Source of the DNA: JAEZAA01 sp964514485
GTDB lineage: Bacteria > Pseudomonadota > Gammaproteobacteria > Pseudomonadales > Oleiphilaceae
Assembly (NCBI GenBank): GCA_964514485.1
Contig: CAZEWG010000024.1
Location: forward strand, 1-37,051
Length of the DNA stretch: 37,051 bases
Reading direction: 5' to 3'
A program made the translations under genes and the position numbers. Below the pieces are notes generated by a model. The model made no database searches. It was not told the DNA's origin and was given only the letters and a program-made list of their open reading frames with translations. Numbering within the stretch: the stretch's first letter is position 1; the number at the start of each line of letters is the position of its first letter. Positions 7,400-15,899 of the stretch are shown here, in pieces.

Positions 7400-8518
7400 T
7401 TGAACCTGAGTACCAAATTGCTGGCCCTGTGCCGCGACCTGCGTTGGCCCGTCCTGATCGGGTTATTACTCGGCATCGCCGGGCTGCAGTGGCTGCAGCT
7501 TCAGCAACCACCCGCTCCCCCGGTCTTCTCCTATAGCAGTGCCGTGCAGCGGGCCGCCCCCGCCGTCGTTAATATCTACACCACCCACCAGATCGAGCGC
7601 TCGCGACACCCGCTGCTCAGCCATCCCCTGCTGGCCCCGTTGCTACAGGAGCGCATGCGCTCGGAGCAACGCCAACAAACCCGCCTGGGATCAGGCGTGA
7701 TTGTGGACCCTCGCGGACTGGTCCTGACCAACTACCACGTCATCCGCCAGGCCAATAACATTCGTGTCGCCTTGCAGGATGGCCGGGAAGTCGGCGCCAA
7801 TATCATCGGCGTGGACCCGGAAAGTGATCTGGCACTCCTGCATATTGCACTGCAGCCACTCCCTGTCATCCACATCCCCGAGCAAAGTCAGGCCAGCATT
7901 GGCGACGTGGTACTGGCCATTGGCAATCCTTTTGGGGTTGGGCAGACAGTGACCCAGGGTATCGTGAGCGCAACCGGCCGTAGTGAGCTGGGGCTTACCA
8001 CCTTTGAAGACTTCATCCAAACGGATGCAGCCATCAACCCCGGCAACTCCGGTGGCGCCCTGGTCAACGCCCGAGGCGAATTGATTGGCATCAACACCGC
8101 TATTTTCTCCGGTACCGGGGGCAATCAGGGCATTGGCTTTGCCATTCCCGTCCAACTGGCCCAACTGATCATGCACGACCTGTTACAGCATGGACGGGTC
8201 ATCCGGGGCTACTTGGGCGTGGAGATGCATCAGCTGGGACGCAAGGAAGCCGAGTTTTTTAACCTGGAGCATACCAATGGGTTGATCATCACCGGCGTGC
8301 ACCGCAACAGCCCTGCCGAAGCCGCCGGCATTCTGCCCGGCGATGTGATTCTGAGCATCAATGGCCGCCCCATTCAACGTGCCGTGGAGGCCCTCAAGCA
8401 AGTGGCCCAGATGCAACCTGGTGAATCCATTGCGTTGGGCATTTATCGTCAAGGCAAGCTTTTGGAGCTCAACGCCCAGGTGACAGAACGGCCCCTGGAT
8501 TTAACCTCCGCGTCTTAA
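7400..8518 (+). CDS. algW: DegS/AlgW-type periplasmic serine protease
   Basis: A 372-residue HtrA-family protease anchored in the inner membrane. DegS/AlgW cuts the anti-sigma factor RseA/MucA when misfolded porins bind its PDZ domain, releasing sigma-E/AlgU. It has one N-terminal membrane span (WPVLIGLLLGIAGLQWLQL), a trypsin-like domain with His113 (TNYHV), Asp143 (ESDLALL) and Ser217 (NPGNSGGA), and a single C-terminal PDZ domain. One PDZ and a membrane anchor fit DegS/AlgW rather than two-PDZ DegP. No ATG is near the start. I chose TTG 7400, preceded by CCGGAG at a spacing of six; the frame stays open upstream into the Nif3 gene. The Pseudomonas neighbourhood supports the AlgW name. Confidence 0.88.
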   Translation: MNLSTKLLALCRDLRWPVLIGLLLGIAGLQWLQLQQPPAPPVFSYSSAVQRAAPAVVNIYTTHQIERSRHPLLSHPLLAPLLQERMRSEQRQQTRLGSGVIVDPRGLVLTNYHVIRQANNIRVALQDGREVGANIIGVDPESDLALLHIALQPLPVIHIPEQSQASIGDVVLAIGNPFGVGQTVTQGIVSATGRSELGLTTFEDFIQTDAAINPGNSGGALVNARGELIGINTAIFSGTGGNQGIGFAIPVQLAQLIMHDLLQHGRVIRGYLGVEMHQLGRKEAEFFNLEHTNGLIITGVHRNSPAEAAGILPGDVILSINGRPIQRAVEALKQVAQMQPGESIALGIYRQGKLLELNAQVTERPLDLTSAS

Positions 8519-8549
8519 CCACGGGGCAAAAACAAACCGCTGAAAAACC

Positions 8550-8583
8550 AAAAAGGCGGCGCCGTGATGGCTGCCGCCTTTTT
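8550..8583. terminator. Bidirectional rho-independent terminator
   Basis: The stem AAAAAGGCGGC (8550-8560) with GCCGCCTTTTT (8573-8583) has a 12-base loop. It lies between convergent algW (stop 8518) and hisD (stop 8640). Confidence 0.88.
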
Positions 8584-8639
8584 AAGTGTTTCGCCAGACC
8601 TGGAGCCCCTTGCGAGTAGGCCGGCTATTTGCCCTTCCG

Positions 8640-9962
8640 TTAGCTTTCCTGATCAGGCAGGATGCGATATTCAGCAGAACGGGCATGAGCCGTCAGTCCC
8701 TCTCCCCGAGCCAGCACCGAGGCCGTTTTACCCAGCTCACTGGCGCCCTGGGCCGAGCAGAAGATGATCGACGACCGTTTCTGGAAGTCATAGACCCCCA
8801 GGGGCGAGGAGAAGCGGGCCGTTCCGGAGGTGGGCAGCACGTGGTTGGGCCCTGCGCAATAATCACCCACCGCTTCCGCCGTGTAGCGCCCCATAAAGAT
8901 GGCGCCGGCGTGACGAATGGCCGGCAGCAACGCTTGCGGGTCTTCCACCGACAGTTCCAAGTGCTCGGGGGCAATACGGTTGGTCACCTGTGCCGCTTCC
9001 GCCAGGTCTTTCACCAGAATCAAGGCACCACGACGCTCCAGGGACTTACGGATGATCTCCTGACGCTCCATGGTGGGCAGCAATCGGTTAATGCTGGCTT
9101 CCACCGCATCCAGATGGGCCGCATCGGTGGCAATCAGAATGGACTGTGCATCTTCATCGTGCTCGGCCTGGGAGAACAGATCCATCGCCAGCCAGTCCGG
9201 GTCAGTGCCACCATCAGACACCACCAGGATTTCAGAGGGTCCGGCGATCATGTCGATGCCCACCACGCCAAACACCAGTTTCTTGGCGGTTGCCACGTAA
9301 ATGTTGCCGGGGCCCACGATCTTATCCACCTGGGGTACGGTTTCGGTACCATAGGCCAGCGCCGCGACCGCCTGGGCGCCACCAATGGCGAAGACCCGGT
9401 CCACGCCGGCAATCGCCGCTGCCGACAGCACCAGATCATTCATCTCGCCCCGGGGCGTGGGCACCACCATGATAACCTCGGCAACCCCTGCAACCTTGGC
9501 AGGAACCGCGTTCATCAACACCGATGATGGATAGGCCGCCTTGCCGCCCGGCACATAAAGACCGACACGGTCCATGGCGCGAACCTGCTGGCCAAGTACC
9601 GTGCCATCGGCTTCCTGATAGGTCCAGGAAGTGCCAAGCTGCTTTTCGTGATAGCTGCGAATACGCTGCGCGGCCTGCTCCAGGGCTTGGCGCTGCCGGG
9701 CATCAATCCGCTCCAGGGCCTGCTGCAGTCTTTCCCGGGACACTTCCAGATCTGCCAACCGATTGGCCTGGACCTGGTCAAAGCGCTGGGTGTACTCGAG
9801 CACGGCCGCGTCACCGCGGGTTTTCACATCCCGTAGAATATTCGTCACGGTGGTGTGGATCGCATGATCCTCGGCATCGTCCCAAGCCAGCAGATGGGCA
9901 AGCTGACCATCGAAGTCGGGGTCTGTTGTTGCTAGCCGTTTAATCTTGAGTTCGCTGGTCAT
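8640..9962 (-). CDS. hisD: Histidinol dehydrogenase
   Basis: A 440-residue HisD catalysing the last two steps of histidine synthesis: NAD-dependent oxidation of L-histidinol through histidinal to L-histidine. Diagnostic motifs include VGLYVPGGKAAYPSSVLM, the signature segment VDKIVGPGNIYV, IDMIAGPSEILV, and the zinc/catalytic segments SQAEHDEDAQS and RIAPEHLEL. SGTARFSSPLGVYDF lies near the C-terminus. ATG 9962 has an AGGAAG ribosome site. It is 25 bases downstream of hisG, so murA, hisG and hisD probably share a transcript. In Pseudomonas hisC follows hisD, but here transcription meets a terminator and the opposing algW gene instead. Confidence 0.97.
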   Translation of the reverse strand: MTSELKIKRLATTDPDFDGQLAHLLAWDDAEDHAIHTTVTNILRDVKTRGDAAVLEYTQRFDQVQANRLADLEVSRERLQQALERIDARQRQALEQAAQRIRSYHEKQLGTSWTYQEADGTVLGQQVRAMDRVGLYVPGGKAAYPSSVLMNAVPAKVAGVAEVIMVVPTPRGEMNDLVLSAAAIAGVDRVFAIGGAQAVAALAYGTETVPQVDKIVGPGNIYVATAKKLVFGVVGIDMIAGPSEILVVSDGGTDPDWLAMDLFSQAEHDEDAQSILIATDAAHLDAVEASINRLLPTMERQEIIRKSLERRGALILVKDLAEAAQVTNRIAPEHLELSVEDPQALLPAIRHAGAIFMGRYTAEAVGDYCAGPNHVLPTSGTARFSSPLGVYDFQKRSSIIFCSAQGASELGKTASVLARGEGLTAHARSAEYRILPDQES

Positions 9963-9987
9963 GCGTATCTTCCTACCGTGAAAACAT

Positions 9988-10653
9988 CTAAATATTCTGG
10001 GATTGGGCGCGTTTTGCTTCGAGCTCGTTAACCGCTACCTGGAGCATGTCGAGAATTGGCTGAATCCGGGTATGCTTCATCTTGAGCGACGCCCGGTTAA
10101 CCACTAACCGTGAACTGATCTGGGCAATCAGGGCGCGCGGCTCCAGCCCGTTGGCTCGCAGGGTATTCCCGGTATCGACGATGTCGACAATTTCATCCGC
10201 CAACCCCATCAAGGGGGCCAACTCCATCGCTCCATAAAGTTTGATGATATCCGCCTGAATCCCCTGGCTGGCGTAATAACGCTTGGCCAGATTGACGAAT
10301 TTGGTCGCCACCTTGATCCGTCCCTGCACTGCCTTGGCCTGCACGGGAGCCGCAGTCATCAGCCGACAACGGGAAATTTTCAGATCAAGCAGCTCGTAAA
10401 CCCCTTCGGCGCCATGCTCCATCAGCACGTCCTTTCCGGCAACGCCCATATCGGCGGCCCCGTACTGGACATAGGTGGGCACGTCTGTCGCGCGGATCAC
10501 CACCAGCTGTACATCCGGGCGGGTGGTTTCAAAAATCAGTTTGCGGCTCCGGCTAATGTCTTCAACCGGCTCAATGCCCGCTTGCGCCAGCAACGGCAGG
10601 GTTTCCTCAAGGATTCGCCCTTTCGAGAGCGCAATAGTCAGCATATCTGGCAT
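9988..10653 (-). CDS. hisG: ATP phosphoribosyltransferase, short form
   Basis: A 221-residue HisG catalysing the first step of histidine synthesis, joining ATP and PRPP. Motifs include LTIALSKGRILEETLPLL, GAADMGVAGKDVLMEH, and the PRPP-binding EIVDIVDTGNTLRANGLE. The length is that of the short type (HisG-S), which lacks the C-terminal ACT-like regulatory domain of the roughly 300-residue enzymes. It normally works as a hetero-octamer with the HisZ subunit. No hisZ is present in this window, so it must be elsewhere. ATG 10653 has an AGG at suitable distance. The gene sits 17 bases after murA. Confidence 0.96.
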   Translation of the reverse strand: MPDMLTIALSKGRILEETLPLLAQAGIEPVEDISRSRKLIFETTRPDVQLVVIRATDVPTYVQYGAADMGVAGKDVLMEHGAEGVYELLDLKISRCRLMTAAPVQAKAVQGRIKVATKFVNLAKRYYASQGIQADIIKLYGAMELAPLMGLADEIVDIVDTGNTLRANGLEPRALIAQISSRLVVNRASLKMKHTRIQPILDMLQVAVNELEAKRAQSQNI

Positions 10654-10670
10654 AACAGAACCTGTTGAAA

Positions 10671-11933
10671 TCAGCGTGGCAACCGGCGAATGCTCGCACC
10701 TAATAATTGCATTTTCTCTTCAATGCACTCATAGCCACGATCGATATGATAAATACGGTCCACCACCGTTGTGCCTTGTGCCACCAGACCGGCAATGACC
10801 AAGCTGGCCGAGGCCCGCAAATCAGTCGCCATGACCGGCGCCCCGGTCAAATGATCAACCCCTTCGATAATGGCCGTATTCCCTTCCAGGCGGATTCGTG
10901 CGCCCATCCGGCACATTTCCTGAACGTGCATGAAACGGTTTTCGAAAATGGTTTCAATAATGGTGCCCGTCCCTTCGGCCACCGCATTCATTGCAACAAA
11001 CTGGGCCTGCATATCGGTGGGGAACGCCGGATAAGGCGCGGTGCGCAGGTTAACGGCTCGCGGCCGGTTGCCTTTCATATCCAGCTCGATCCAATCGTCT
11101 CCGATGGAAAGATGAGCACCGGCCTCTTCCAGCTTCAACAGCACGGCATCCAGGATATCCGCCCGAGTATCCTTCACCTTGACTCGACCACGGGTAGCGG
11201 CAGCGGCTACCAGGAAGGTTCCGGTTTCCACCCGGTCTGGCAGCACATTGTAGTGGCAGCCTTTCAAGGACTTCACGCCATTGATCTCGAGAGTGGAAGT
11301 GCCCGCCCCTTTAATATCGGCGCCCATGGCGATCAGGCACTGGGCCAGGTCGACCACCTCCGGTTCCCGGGCGGCGTTTTCGATAATGGTTTTCCCTTTG
11401 GCCAGGGTCGCCGCCATTAAGAGGTTCTCGGTGCCGGTCACGGTCACCGTATCCAAAAAGATATGCGCCCCCTTCAGCCCCTGCGGTGCACGAGCCTTGA
11501 TATAGCCGCCTTCAACCTGAATCTCGGCACCCATGGCCTCCAGCCCCCGCAGGTGCAGGTCTACCGGACGACTTCCGATCGCACAACCACCCGGCAAGGA
11601 CACTTCTGCCTCTCCGAAATGAGCCAGCATGGGCCCCAGCACCAGAATGGACGCCCGCATGGTTTTAACCAGCTCATAAGGAGCCGTTAAATGCTTGATG
11701 GTTGTGGCGTTGGCTTCGACACTCATTTTTTCGTCGATCATTAGCTCGACGCCCATGCGACCGAGCAACTCGATCATGGTGGTGATGTCGTGTAAGTGCG
11801 GCAGGTTGCCTACCGTGACGGGTTCATCCGCCAACAGGGTTGCCGCCAGAATAGGAAGCGCGGAGTTCTTCGCGCCGGAAATTCGGACCTCGCCATTTAA
11901 TGGCTTACCACCCGAAATTTGTAATTTGTCCAT
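10671..11933 (-). CDS. murA: UDP-N-acetylglucosamine 1-carboxyvinyltransferase
   Basis: A 420-residue MurA, the first committed enzyme of peptidoglycan precursor synthesis, transferring enolpyruvate from PEP to UDP-GlcNAc. Lys22 (SGAKNSALP) and the catalytic Cys117 (SLPGGCAIGSRPVDLH) are present. The Cys means the usual fosfomycin-sensitive active site is retained. The two-domain inside-out barrel length is standard. ATG 11933 has only a weak ribosome site, so translation may be coupled to ibaG, whose stop is 36 bases upstream. The ibaG-murA order is widely conserved next to the mla genes. Confidence 0.97.
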   Translation of the reverse strand: MDKLQISGGKPLNGEVRISGAKNSALPILAATLLADEPVTVGNLPHLHDITTMIELLGRMGVELMIDEKMSVEANATTIKHLTAPYELVKTMRASILVLGPMLAHFGEAEVSLPGGCAIGSRPVDLHLRGLEAMGAEIQVEGGYIKARAPQGLKGAHIFLDTVTVTGTENLLMAATLAKGKTIIENAAREPEVVDLAQCLIAMGADIKGAGTSTLEINGVKSLKGCHYNVLPDRVETGTFLVAAAATRGRVKVKDTRADILDAVLLKLEEAGAHLSIGDDWIELDMKGNRPRAVNLRTAPYPAFPTDMQAQFVAMNAVAEGTGTIIETIFENRFMHVQEMCRMGARIRLEGNTAIIEGVDHLTGAPVMATDLRASASLVIAGLVAQGTTVVDRIYHIDRGYECIEEKMQLLGASIRRLPR

Positions 11934-11969
11934 GAAGGATACCGGTCAAGAAACGGAAAAATACGCAAG

Positions 11970-12212
11970 TTAGCCTTGCTTGGATTGCCACTCCTCTGGC
12001 GTATAAGTCTCCATTGGCACCGAGTGCAGGGTACCGTCATTAATCAGGTGGCCAATACAGCCATAGACTGCTTGCGAACGCTTGACTCGGTTTAACCCTT
12101 CAAACTGCGCGGAAACAACCGTCACCTTATAGTGGTAACCATCTGTTTCCACGTATACCTGACTATCGGGCAATCCGTTGGTGATCAACTCTTTGATTTG
12201 CTCGGCCAGCAC
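11970..12212 (-). CDS. ibaG: BolA-family protein IbaG
   Basis: An 80-residue BolA-like protein of the IbaG/YrbA type. These proteins work with monothiol glutaredoxins and [2Fe-2S] clusters and are linked to acid resistance and envelope homeostasis. Diagnostic features are the GYHYKVTVVSAQFEGLNRVKRSQAVYG core, a conserved HLINDGTLHSVPMETYTPEEW ending, and a small single-domain size. I start at GTG 12212, eight bases after a GGAG ribosome site. A GTG three codons upstream (12221) overlaps that site and is less likely. It is the first gene of the ibaG-murA-hisG-hisD group and has a candidate promoter about 140 bases upstream. Confidence 0.88.
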   Translation of the reverse strand: MLAEQIKELITNGLPDSQVYVETDGYHYKVTVVSAQFEGLNRVKRSQAVYGCIGHLINDGTLHSVPMETYTPEEWQSKQG

Positions 12213-12348
12213 TATTGCCACTCCAATATGAAAACTCTATGTAAGACGCGCCCGGAGCCTCGCCAGCCGGCAAGGTCTCGGAACAACACCCAAGACGGGG
12301 GCTGTCGCCCAAACCCGACAGGCGCCGCGAATCAGACTGTGGGGCGGC

Positions 12349-12377
12349 ATTGTAACGAATCTGGCTATGACGACCAA
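12349..12377 (-). promoter_or_regulatory. Candidate sigma-70 promoter for ibaG-murA-hisG-hisD
   Basis: On the minus strand, TTGGTC (plus positions 12372-12377) and TACAAT (plus positions 12349-12354) are separated by 17 bases. The -10 matches 5/6 and the -35 only 3/6. The site falls in the 215-base gap between mlaB and ibaG, where nothing else is apparent, and would let the ibaG group be expressed separately from mla. Confidence 0.35.
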
Positions 12378-12427
12378 TATCGGCAAGCCACAACGTCTGC
12401 AATTCCCCCAGGGTATCTACAACTCCC

Positions 12428-12739
12428 CTATGACTCGGACGCCAGGGGCAGGATCGTTTCCATGCCACTGACCCGGGCCACATCAAATAATTTGGCGGGC
12501 ATGCCGCGGATCTCAAAGGCTTTATCCTGCCGCTTGGCGTGGGCCAGCCAGCGCACCAGCAATGACAATACCACACTATGGGCAGAGGTCAGCCCCTCGA
12601 GATCCACTGAAAAGGATGAAGGGGCCCGGTCAATCAACTTTTCACCGGCCTGACGCACCTCGGTCACCGTAGTAAAGTTCACATCCCCCATCACCTGGAG
12701 TACACCCGGCTCCTGCCAGGAAACGGCCCCCGTCTTCAT
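12428..12739 (-). CDS. mlaB: STAS-domain protein MlaB
   Basis: A 103-residue STAS-domain protein at the end of the mla operon. MlaB binds the ATPase MlaF in the cytoplasm and is needed for activity of the MlaFEDB phospholipid transporter. The sequence has the STAS beta-alpha pattern, with GVLQVMGDVNFTTV at the start and the loop SVDLEGLTSAHSVVLSLLVRWL; here a Ser-Ala-His sits where anti-sigma antagonists carry their phosphorylated Ser. Its ATG overlaps the mlaC stop in a TGATG junction, indicating translational coupling. The family is divergent, so the symbol rests partly on gene order. Confidence 0.86.
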   Translation of the reverse strand: MKTGAVSWQEPGVLQVMGDVNFTTVTEVRQAGEKLIDRAPSSFSVDLEGLTSAHSVVLSLLVRWLAHAKRQDKAFEIRGMPAKLFDVARVSGMETILPLASES

Positions 12740-13380
12740 CAGTTGGGCTCCGCCTCGAACTCTTCTTCGGCGATCTGGCTGGTCCAGTTGGCGATGACCT
12801 GATCGAGATTGCCCCGCCGGGCGGACATTTCCTGGTCAAAACGATCCCGGAAGGCCAGCCCAATGTTCACCCCGCTCACAATCACATTCTCAATGTACCA
12901 CTTATCATCCTGCTTATTATGATACATGGAGTAGGTGATGGGATATTTGCTGCCACTGGGAGAGGTAATCTCCAGCTCGACACTGGCCCGGCTGTCATCC
13001 CGTGCGTTGATCGAGGAGCTTAACACCGCCACCTTGAAATCGCCGGACTCCACCAAGGTTTTGGCATAGGCATTGAACAGGCTTTTCTTGAACACCACGA
13101 CAAACTGGTCCCGCTGCTCCTTGGTGGCCTGACGGGCATAGCGCCCCATCACCCGGGCAGCAATGCGACGGAAATCCACAATCTCTTCCAGAGACTCTTC
13201 CATCAACCGGTAAAACCGCTCGGGATTCTCATGGTAGAGGTTTTTTTCATTTTCAAAACGCTCAATCATCCGCTCGGAGCTTTCCCGAACCTGGGCGGTC
13301 AAATCGGCTTCTGTCGTTGCACCCGCCAGCGGTACCCAACAGGCCACCAGCAGCATGAAAACCTTGGCAATATGTCTCAT
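12739..13380 (-). CDS. mlaC: Periplasmic phospholipid-binding protein MlaC
   Basis: A 213-residue Ttg2D/MlaC family protein. MlaC ferries phospholipids across the periplasm between outer-membrane MlaA-porin and inner-membrane MlaFEDB. The signal peptide is MRHIAKVFMLLVACWVPLAGA, and the mature part has the family segments VDFRRIAARVMGRYARQAT and WYIENVIVSGVNIGLAFRDRF. ATG 13380 follows AGGACAG. It lies 53 bases after mlaD. No mlaA is in the window. Confidence 0.95.
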   Translation of the reverse strand: MRHIAKVFMLLVACWVPLAGATTEADLTAQVRESSERMIERFENEKNLYHENPERFYRLMEESLEEIVDFRRIAARVMGRYARQATKEQRDQFVVVFKKSLFNAYAKTLVESGDFKVAVLSSSINARDDSRASVELEITSPSGSKYPITYSMYHNKQDDKWYIENVIVSGVNIGLAFRDRFDQEMSARRGNLDQVIANWTSQIAEEEFEAEPN

Positions 13381-13433
13381 AGTTCTGTCCTGCTCACTAA
13401 TAAACTTCGACTACAGTGACCCTACTACCCGGC

Positions 13434-13889
13434 TCATTTGCCCAGGGAGGAGGCGAAATTACTGACCAGTCGCTCAATCGACAGGGCGCTCTGAGTATCA
13501 ATGATGGTATCGCCATCGGCCAGGTAGTCCGGATCCCCGCCGACGCTGATATCAATGAACTTCTCGCCCAGCAGGCCTTCCGTGCGGATGGAAGCGATGC
13601 TGTCGACGCTTAGGGTATCGACTGACTGGTCAATTTCCATTTCCACCAACGCCACCATCCGATCAGTATCTAATTGGATATTACTGATCCGCCCCACCGT
13701 AACGCCCGCAATAGACACCCGCCCCCGCACCGAAAGCCCCCCCAGATCCGAAAACTGGGCATAGAGCTTATAGGTGGGTTTGGCAGGACTCAGCGATAGT
13801 CCACTGACCTGCAAGGCCAGCACGGCCAACGCAATAATTCCTGCAAGAATGAATATACCGACGGAAATCTCCACCGTTCGAATGCGCAT
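13434..13889 (-). CDS. mlaD: MCE-domain protein MlaD
   Basis: A 151-residue inner-membrane MCE protein; six copies form the periplasmic ring of the MlaFEDB transporter. It has one N-terminal span (ISVGIFILAGIIALAVLALQV), then the MCE domain with LYAQFSDLGGLSVRGRVSIAGVTVG and GLLGEKFIDISVGG. A C-terminal helix (SIERLVSNFASSLG) forms the hydrophobic pore in known structures. Start and mlaE stop overlap as TGATG, so translation is coupled. Confidence 0.96.
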   Translation of the reverse strand: MRIRTVEISVGIFILAGIIALAVLALQVSGLSLSPAKPTYKLYAQFSDLGGLSVRGRVSIAGVTVGRISNIQLDTDRMVALVEMEIDQSVDTLSVDSIASIRTEGLLGEKFIDISVGGDPDYLADGDTIIDTQSALSIERLVSNFASSLGK

Positions 13890-14668
13890 CAGAAATCTCC
13901 AAACATGACCGCAGTGAGAAGAAAGTCCAGTCCCAGGACCGCCAGAGATGAAATCACGACCGTTTTCGTCGTGGCATTGCTGATTCCTTCCGAAGTCGGA
14001 ATCAGGTTATATCCCTGGAACACCGCAATCCAGGTGCAAACCACTCCAAACACAACACTTTTTATAATGCCGTTGAGTACATCTTCGCCAAAGTCGACCG
14101 AAGCCCGCATATTGTTCCAGAAGGAGCCTTCATAAACTCCCAGCCATTCCACACCGACCATCATCCCGCCCCAGATTCCCACGGCGTTAAAGATTAACGC
14201 CAGCAGCGGCATCGCCACGAAACCGGCCAGCAGGCGAGGAGCGACAATCCGGCGCATCGGGTCGACGCCGATCATTTCCATGCTGGAGATCTGCTCCGTC
14301 GCCTTCATCAGGCCGATCTCCGCGGTCAGCGCCGAACCCGCCCGGCCGGCAAACAGGAGCGCCGTCACCACGGGCCCCAACTCCCGCACCAGCGTCAGCG
14401 CCACCATCGGCCCGATAGCCGACTCCGAACCATAGTCCACCAGGATGTTATAGCCCTGCAAGCCCAACACCATGCCGATAAAAAGCGCCGACACCACGAT
14501 AATGGGCAAGGACAGAACACCAACGCTGAACAGCTGGCGCACGAACAACGGAAAACCCCGCCAGCTCGGCATGACAAACAGGCCATTGACCAGGAAGATG
14601 CCGGCCCGCCCCAGCGTGCTCAACGTCTGGAGACCACTTCTACCGAGCCTTTGCAAGGAATCGAGCAT
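13889..14668 (-). CDS. mlaE: ABC transporter permease MlaE
   Basis: A 259-residue MlaE-family permease of the MlaFEDB phospholipid transporter, with five or more hydrophobic spans. The conserved segments are GLQGYNILVDYG, LVRELGPVVTALLFAGRAGSALTAEIG (the coupling-helix region) and TEQISSMEMIGVDPMRRIVAPR. I start at ATG 14668, six bases after an AGGGAG ribosome site. An ATG two codons earlier (14674) directly abuts that site. The start lies inside the 3' end of mlaF, an overlap of about 29 bases. Confidence 0.95.
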   Translation of the reverse strand: MLDSLQRLGRSGLQTLSTLGRAGIFLVNGLFVMPSWRGFPLFVRQLFSVGVLSLPIIVVSALFIGMVLGLQGYNILVDYGSESAIGPMVALTLVRELGPVVTALLFAGRAGSALTAEIGLMKATEQISSMEMIGVDPMRRIVAPRLLAGFVAMPLLALIFNAVGIWGGMMVGVEWLGVYEGSFWNNMRASVDFGEDVLNGIIKSVVFGVVCTWIAVFQGYNLIPTSEGISNATTKTVVISSLAVLGLDFLLTAVMFGDF

Positions 14669-15479
14669 TCCCATCTCCCTCTATCAAATCTTGGGCGTAA
14701 TCCGGCGCCGGATAATGGAATGGAACCGGGCCATCAGGCAGGCCATTCAAAAACTGTTTCACAAAGGCGGAGCCATTGCGCTTAAGCTCGTCCGGACTCC
14801 CCTGCCCCATCACCCGGCCATCGGCGATGATGCAGAGATTGTCAGAAATACTCATGGATTCCTGCACATCATGGGACACCAGAACGCTGGTTAATCCCAG
14901 GGCATCATTGAGCATGCGAATCAGCTGAACCACCACCCCCATGGCGATCGGGTCTTGACCGGTGAAGGGCTCATCGTACATCACCATTTGCGGGTCCAGG
15001 ACAATGGTGCGTGCCAGCGCCACCCGCCGGGTCATCCCACCGGACAGCTCACTGGGCATCAGCGCCCGGGCGCCCCGCAACCCCACCGCGTTGAGCTTCA
15101 TCAGCACAATATCCCGAATCATGTCCTCGGGCAGGCGGGTGTGAACGCGTAGCGGAAACGCCACGTTCTCATAAACCGACAGGTCGGAAAAAAGAGCACC
15201 ACTCTGGAACAACATGCCCATTTTTTCACGCATGTGGTAGAGCTCGCGACGGTTAACCTTGGTGATATCCTCACCGTCAATCAGAATGCTGCCCCGATCC
15301 GGCCGTAACTGCCCACCAATGAGTCGGAGCAAGGTCGTTTTGCCGGTACCACTGGGGCCCATGATGGTCGTGACCTTGCCTCTGGGGATGTCGATGCTGA
15401 CGTTATCAAAGATACGTCGCTCACCTCGGGAGAAGGTCATCCCCCGAATCTCGACATAGTTGTTCGACTGGTTGCTCAT
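14640..15479 (-). CDS. mlaF: ABC transporter ATP-binding protein MlaF
   Basis: A 279-residue ATPase that powers MlaFEDB. Walker A is GPSGTGKTT (residues 41-49), the Q-loop is MLFQSGALFSDLSVYENV, the signature is LSGGMTRRVALAR, Walker B is MVMYDEPFTGQDP, and the switch His is in LVSHDVQE. I start at ATG 15479 (MSNQSNNYVE), matching the family. The open frame extends 45 codons further without family similarity. It is the first gene of mlaFEDCB. A possible -10 (TACAAT on the minus strand, plus positions 15531-15536) lies about 50 bases upstream with a poor -35. Confidence 0.96.
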   Translation of the reverse strand: MSNQSNNYVEIRGMTFSRGERRIFDNVSIDIPRGKVTTIMGPSGTGKTTLLRLIGGQLRPDRGSILIDGEDITKVNRRELYHMREKMGMLFQSGALFSDLSVYENVAFPLRVHTRLPEDMIRDIVLMKLNAVGLRGARALMPSELSGGMTRRVALARTIVLDPQMVMYDEPFTGQDPIAMGVVVQLIRMLNDALGLTSVLVSHDVQESMSISDNLCIIADGRVMGQGSPDELKRNGSAFVKQFLNGLPDGPVPFHYPAPDYAQDLIEGDGNARFLAKAR

Positions 15480-15899
15480 GTAGTTTTCCGCACAACTTTT
15501 GTCCAAGTGCGCCGCGATTGGCAATCGACCATTGTAAAGGCTAACCGTGAGTGTTTGTACCCCGACCATCGGCAGGGCCGGTAGACGGGCTTGGCAAAAT
15601 GACAGATTCTTCACAAATCCCGAACCCTGTCACAGAGACCACCGCCTCGGCAGACGCCCCCCAATCGCCGGGGTTGCCGGGCCATGACAGCCCCTCCTGA
15701 CAACCTGTATAATTGCGCCCGCGCATTGATCCGCGCTTGCCTTACGCTCGCATAGAGAAGCGCTTACAGAGAGAGGAACCTACACCCGTTTGATCTGCGT
15801 TATACTGGTGTATCCCAACTCCCCGTTGTCCGCGGCATCTCCGGGCTACTCCGAGAGCAACCATCAATCTGGCCGCGTTTTCACAGAGACCGTTTCACC
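15480..15899. other. 420-base intergenic region between divergent mlaF and kdsD
   Basis: No convincing gene is seen. It holds the strong plus-strand promoter at 15684-15713 and a weaker possible minus-strand -10 for mlaF at 15531-15536. The plus-strand leader from about 15720 to kdsD would be roughly 180 bases. No riboswitch or attenuator that I can recognise is in it. Confidence 0.6.
15684..15713 (+). promoter_or_regulatory. Near-consensus sigma-70 promoter for the kdsD-lpt operon
   Basis: ATGACA (-35, 15684-15689) and a perfect TATAAT (-10, 15708-15713) are separated by 18 bases; only one of twelve positions departs from consensus. Expected start is about 15720. This is the best promoter match found in the window and probably drives kdsD, kdsC, lptC, lptA and lptB. 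Confidence 0.65.

Noticed and set aside
8586..9527. A 313-codon plus-strand open frame opposite hisD
   Set aside because: It is a His/Arg/Gly-rich shadow of hisD.
12163..12576. A minus-strand open frame filling the gap between mlaB and ibaG
   Set aside because: It overlaps both real genes in another frame and its translation has no family features.
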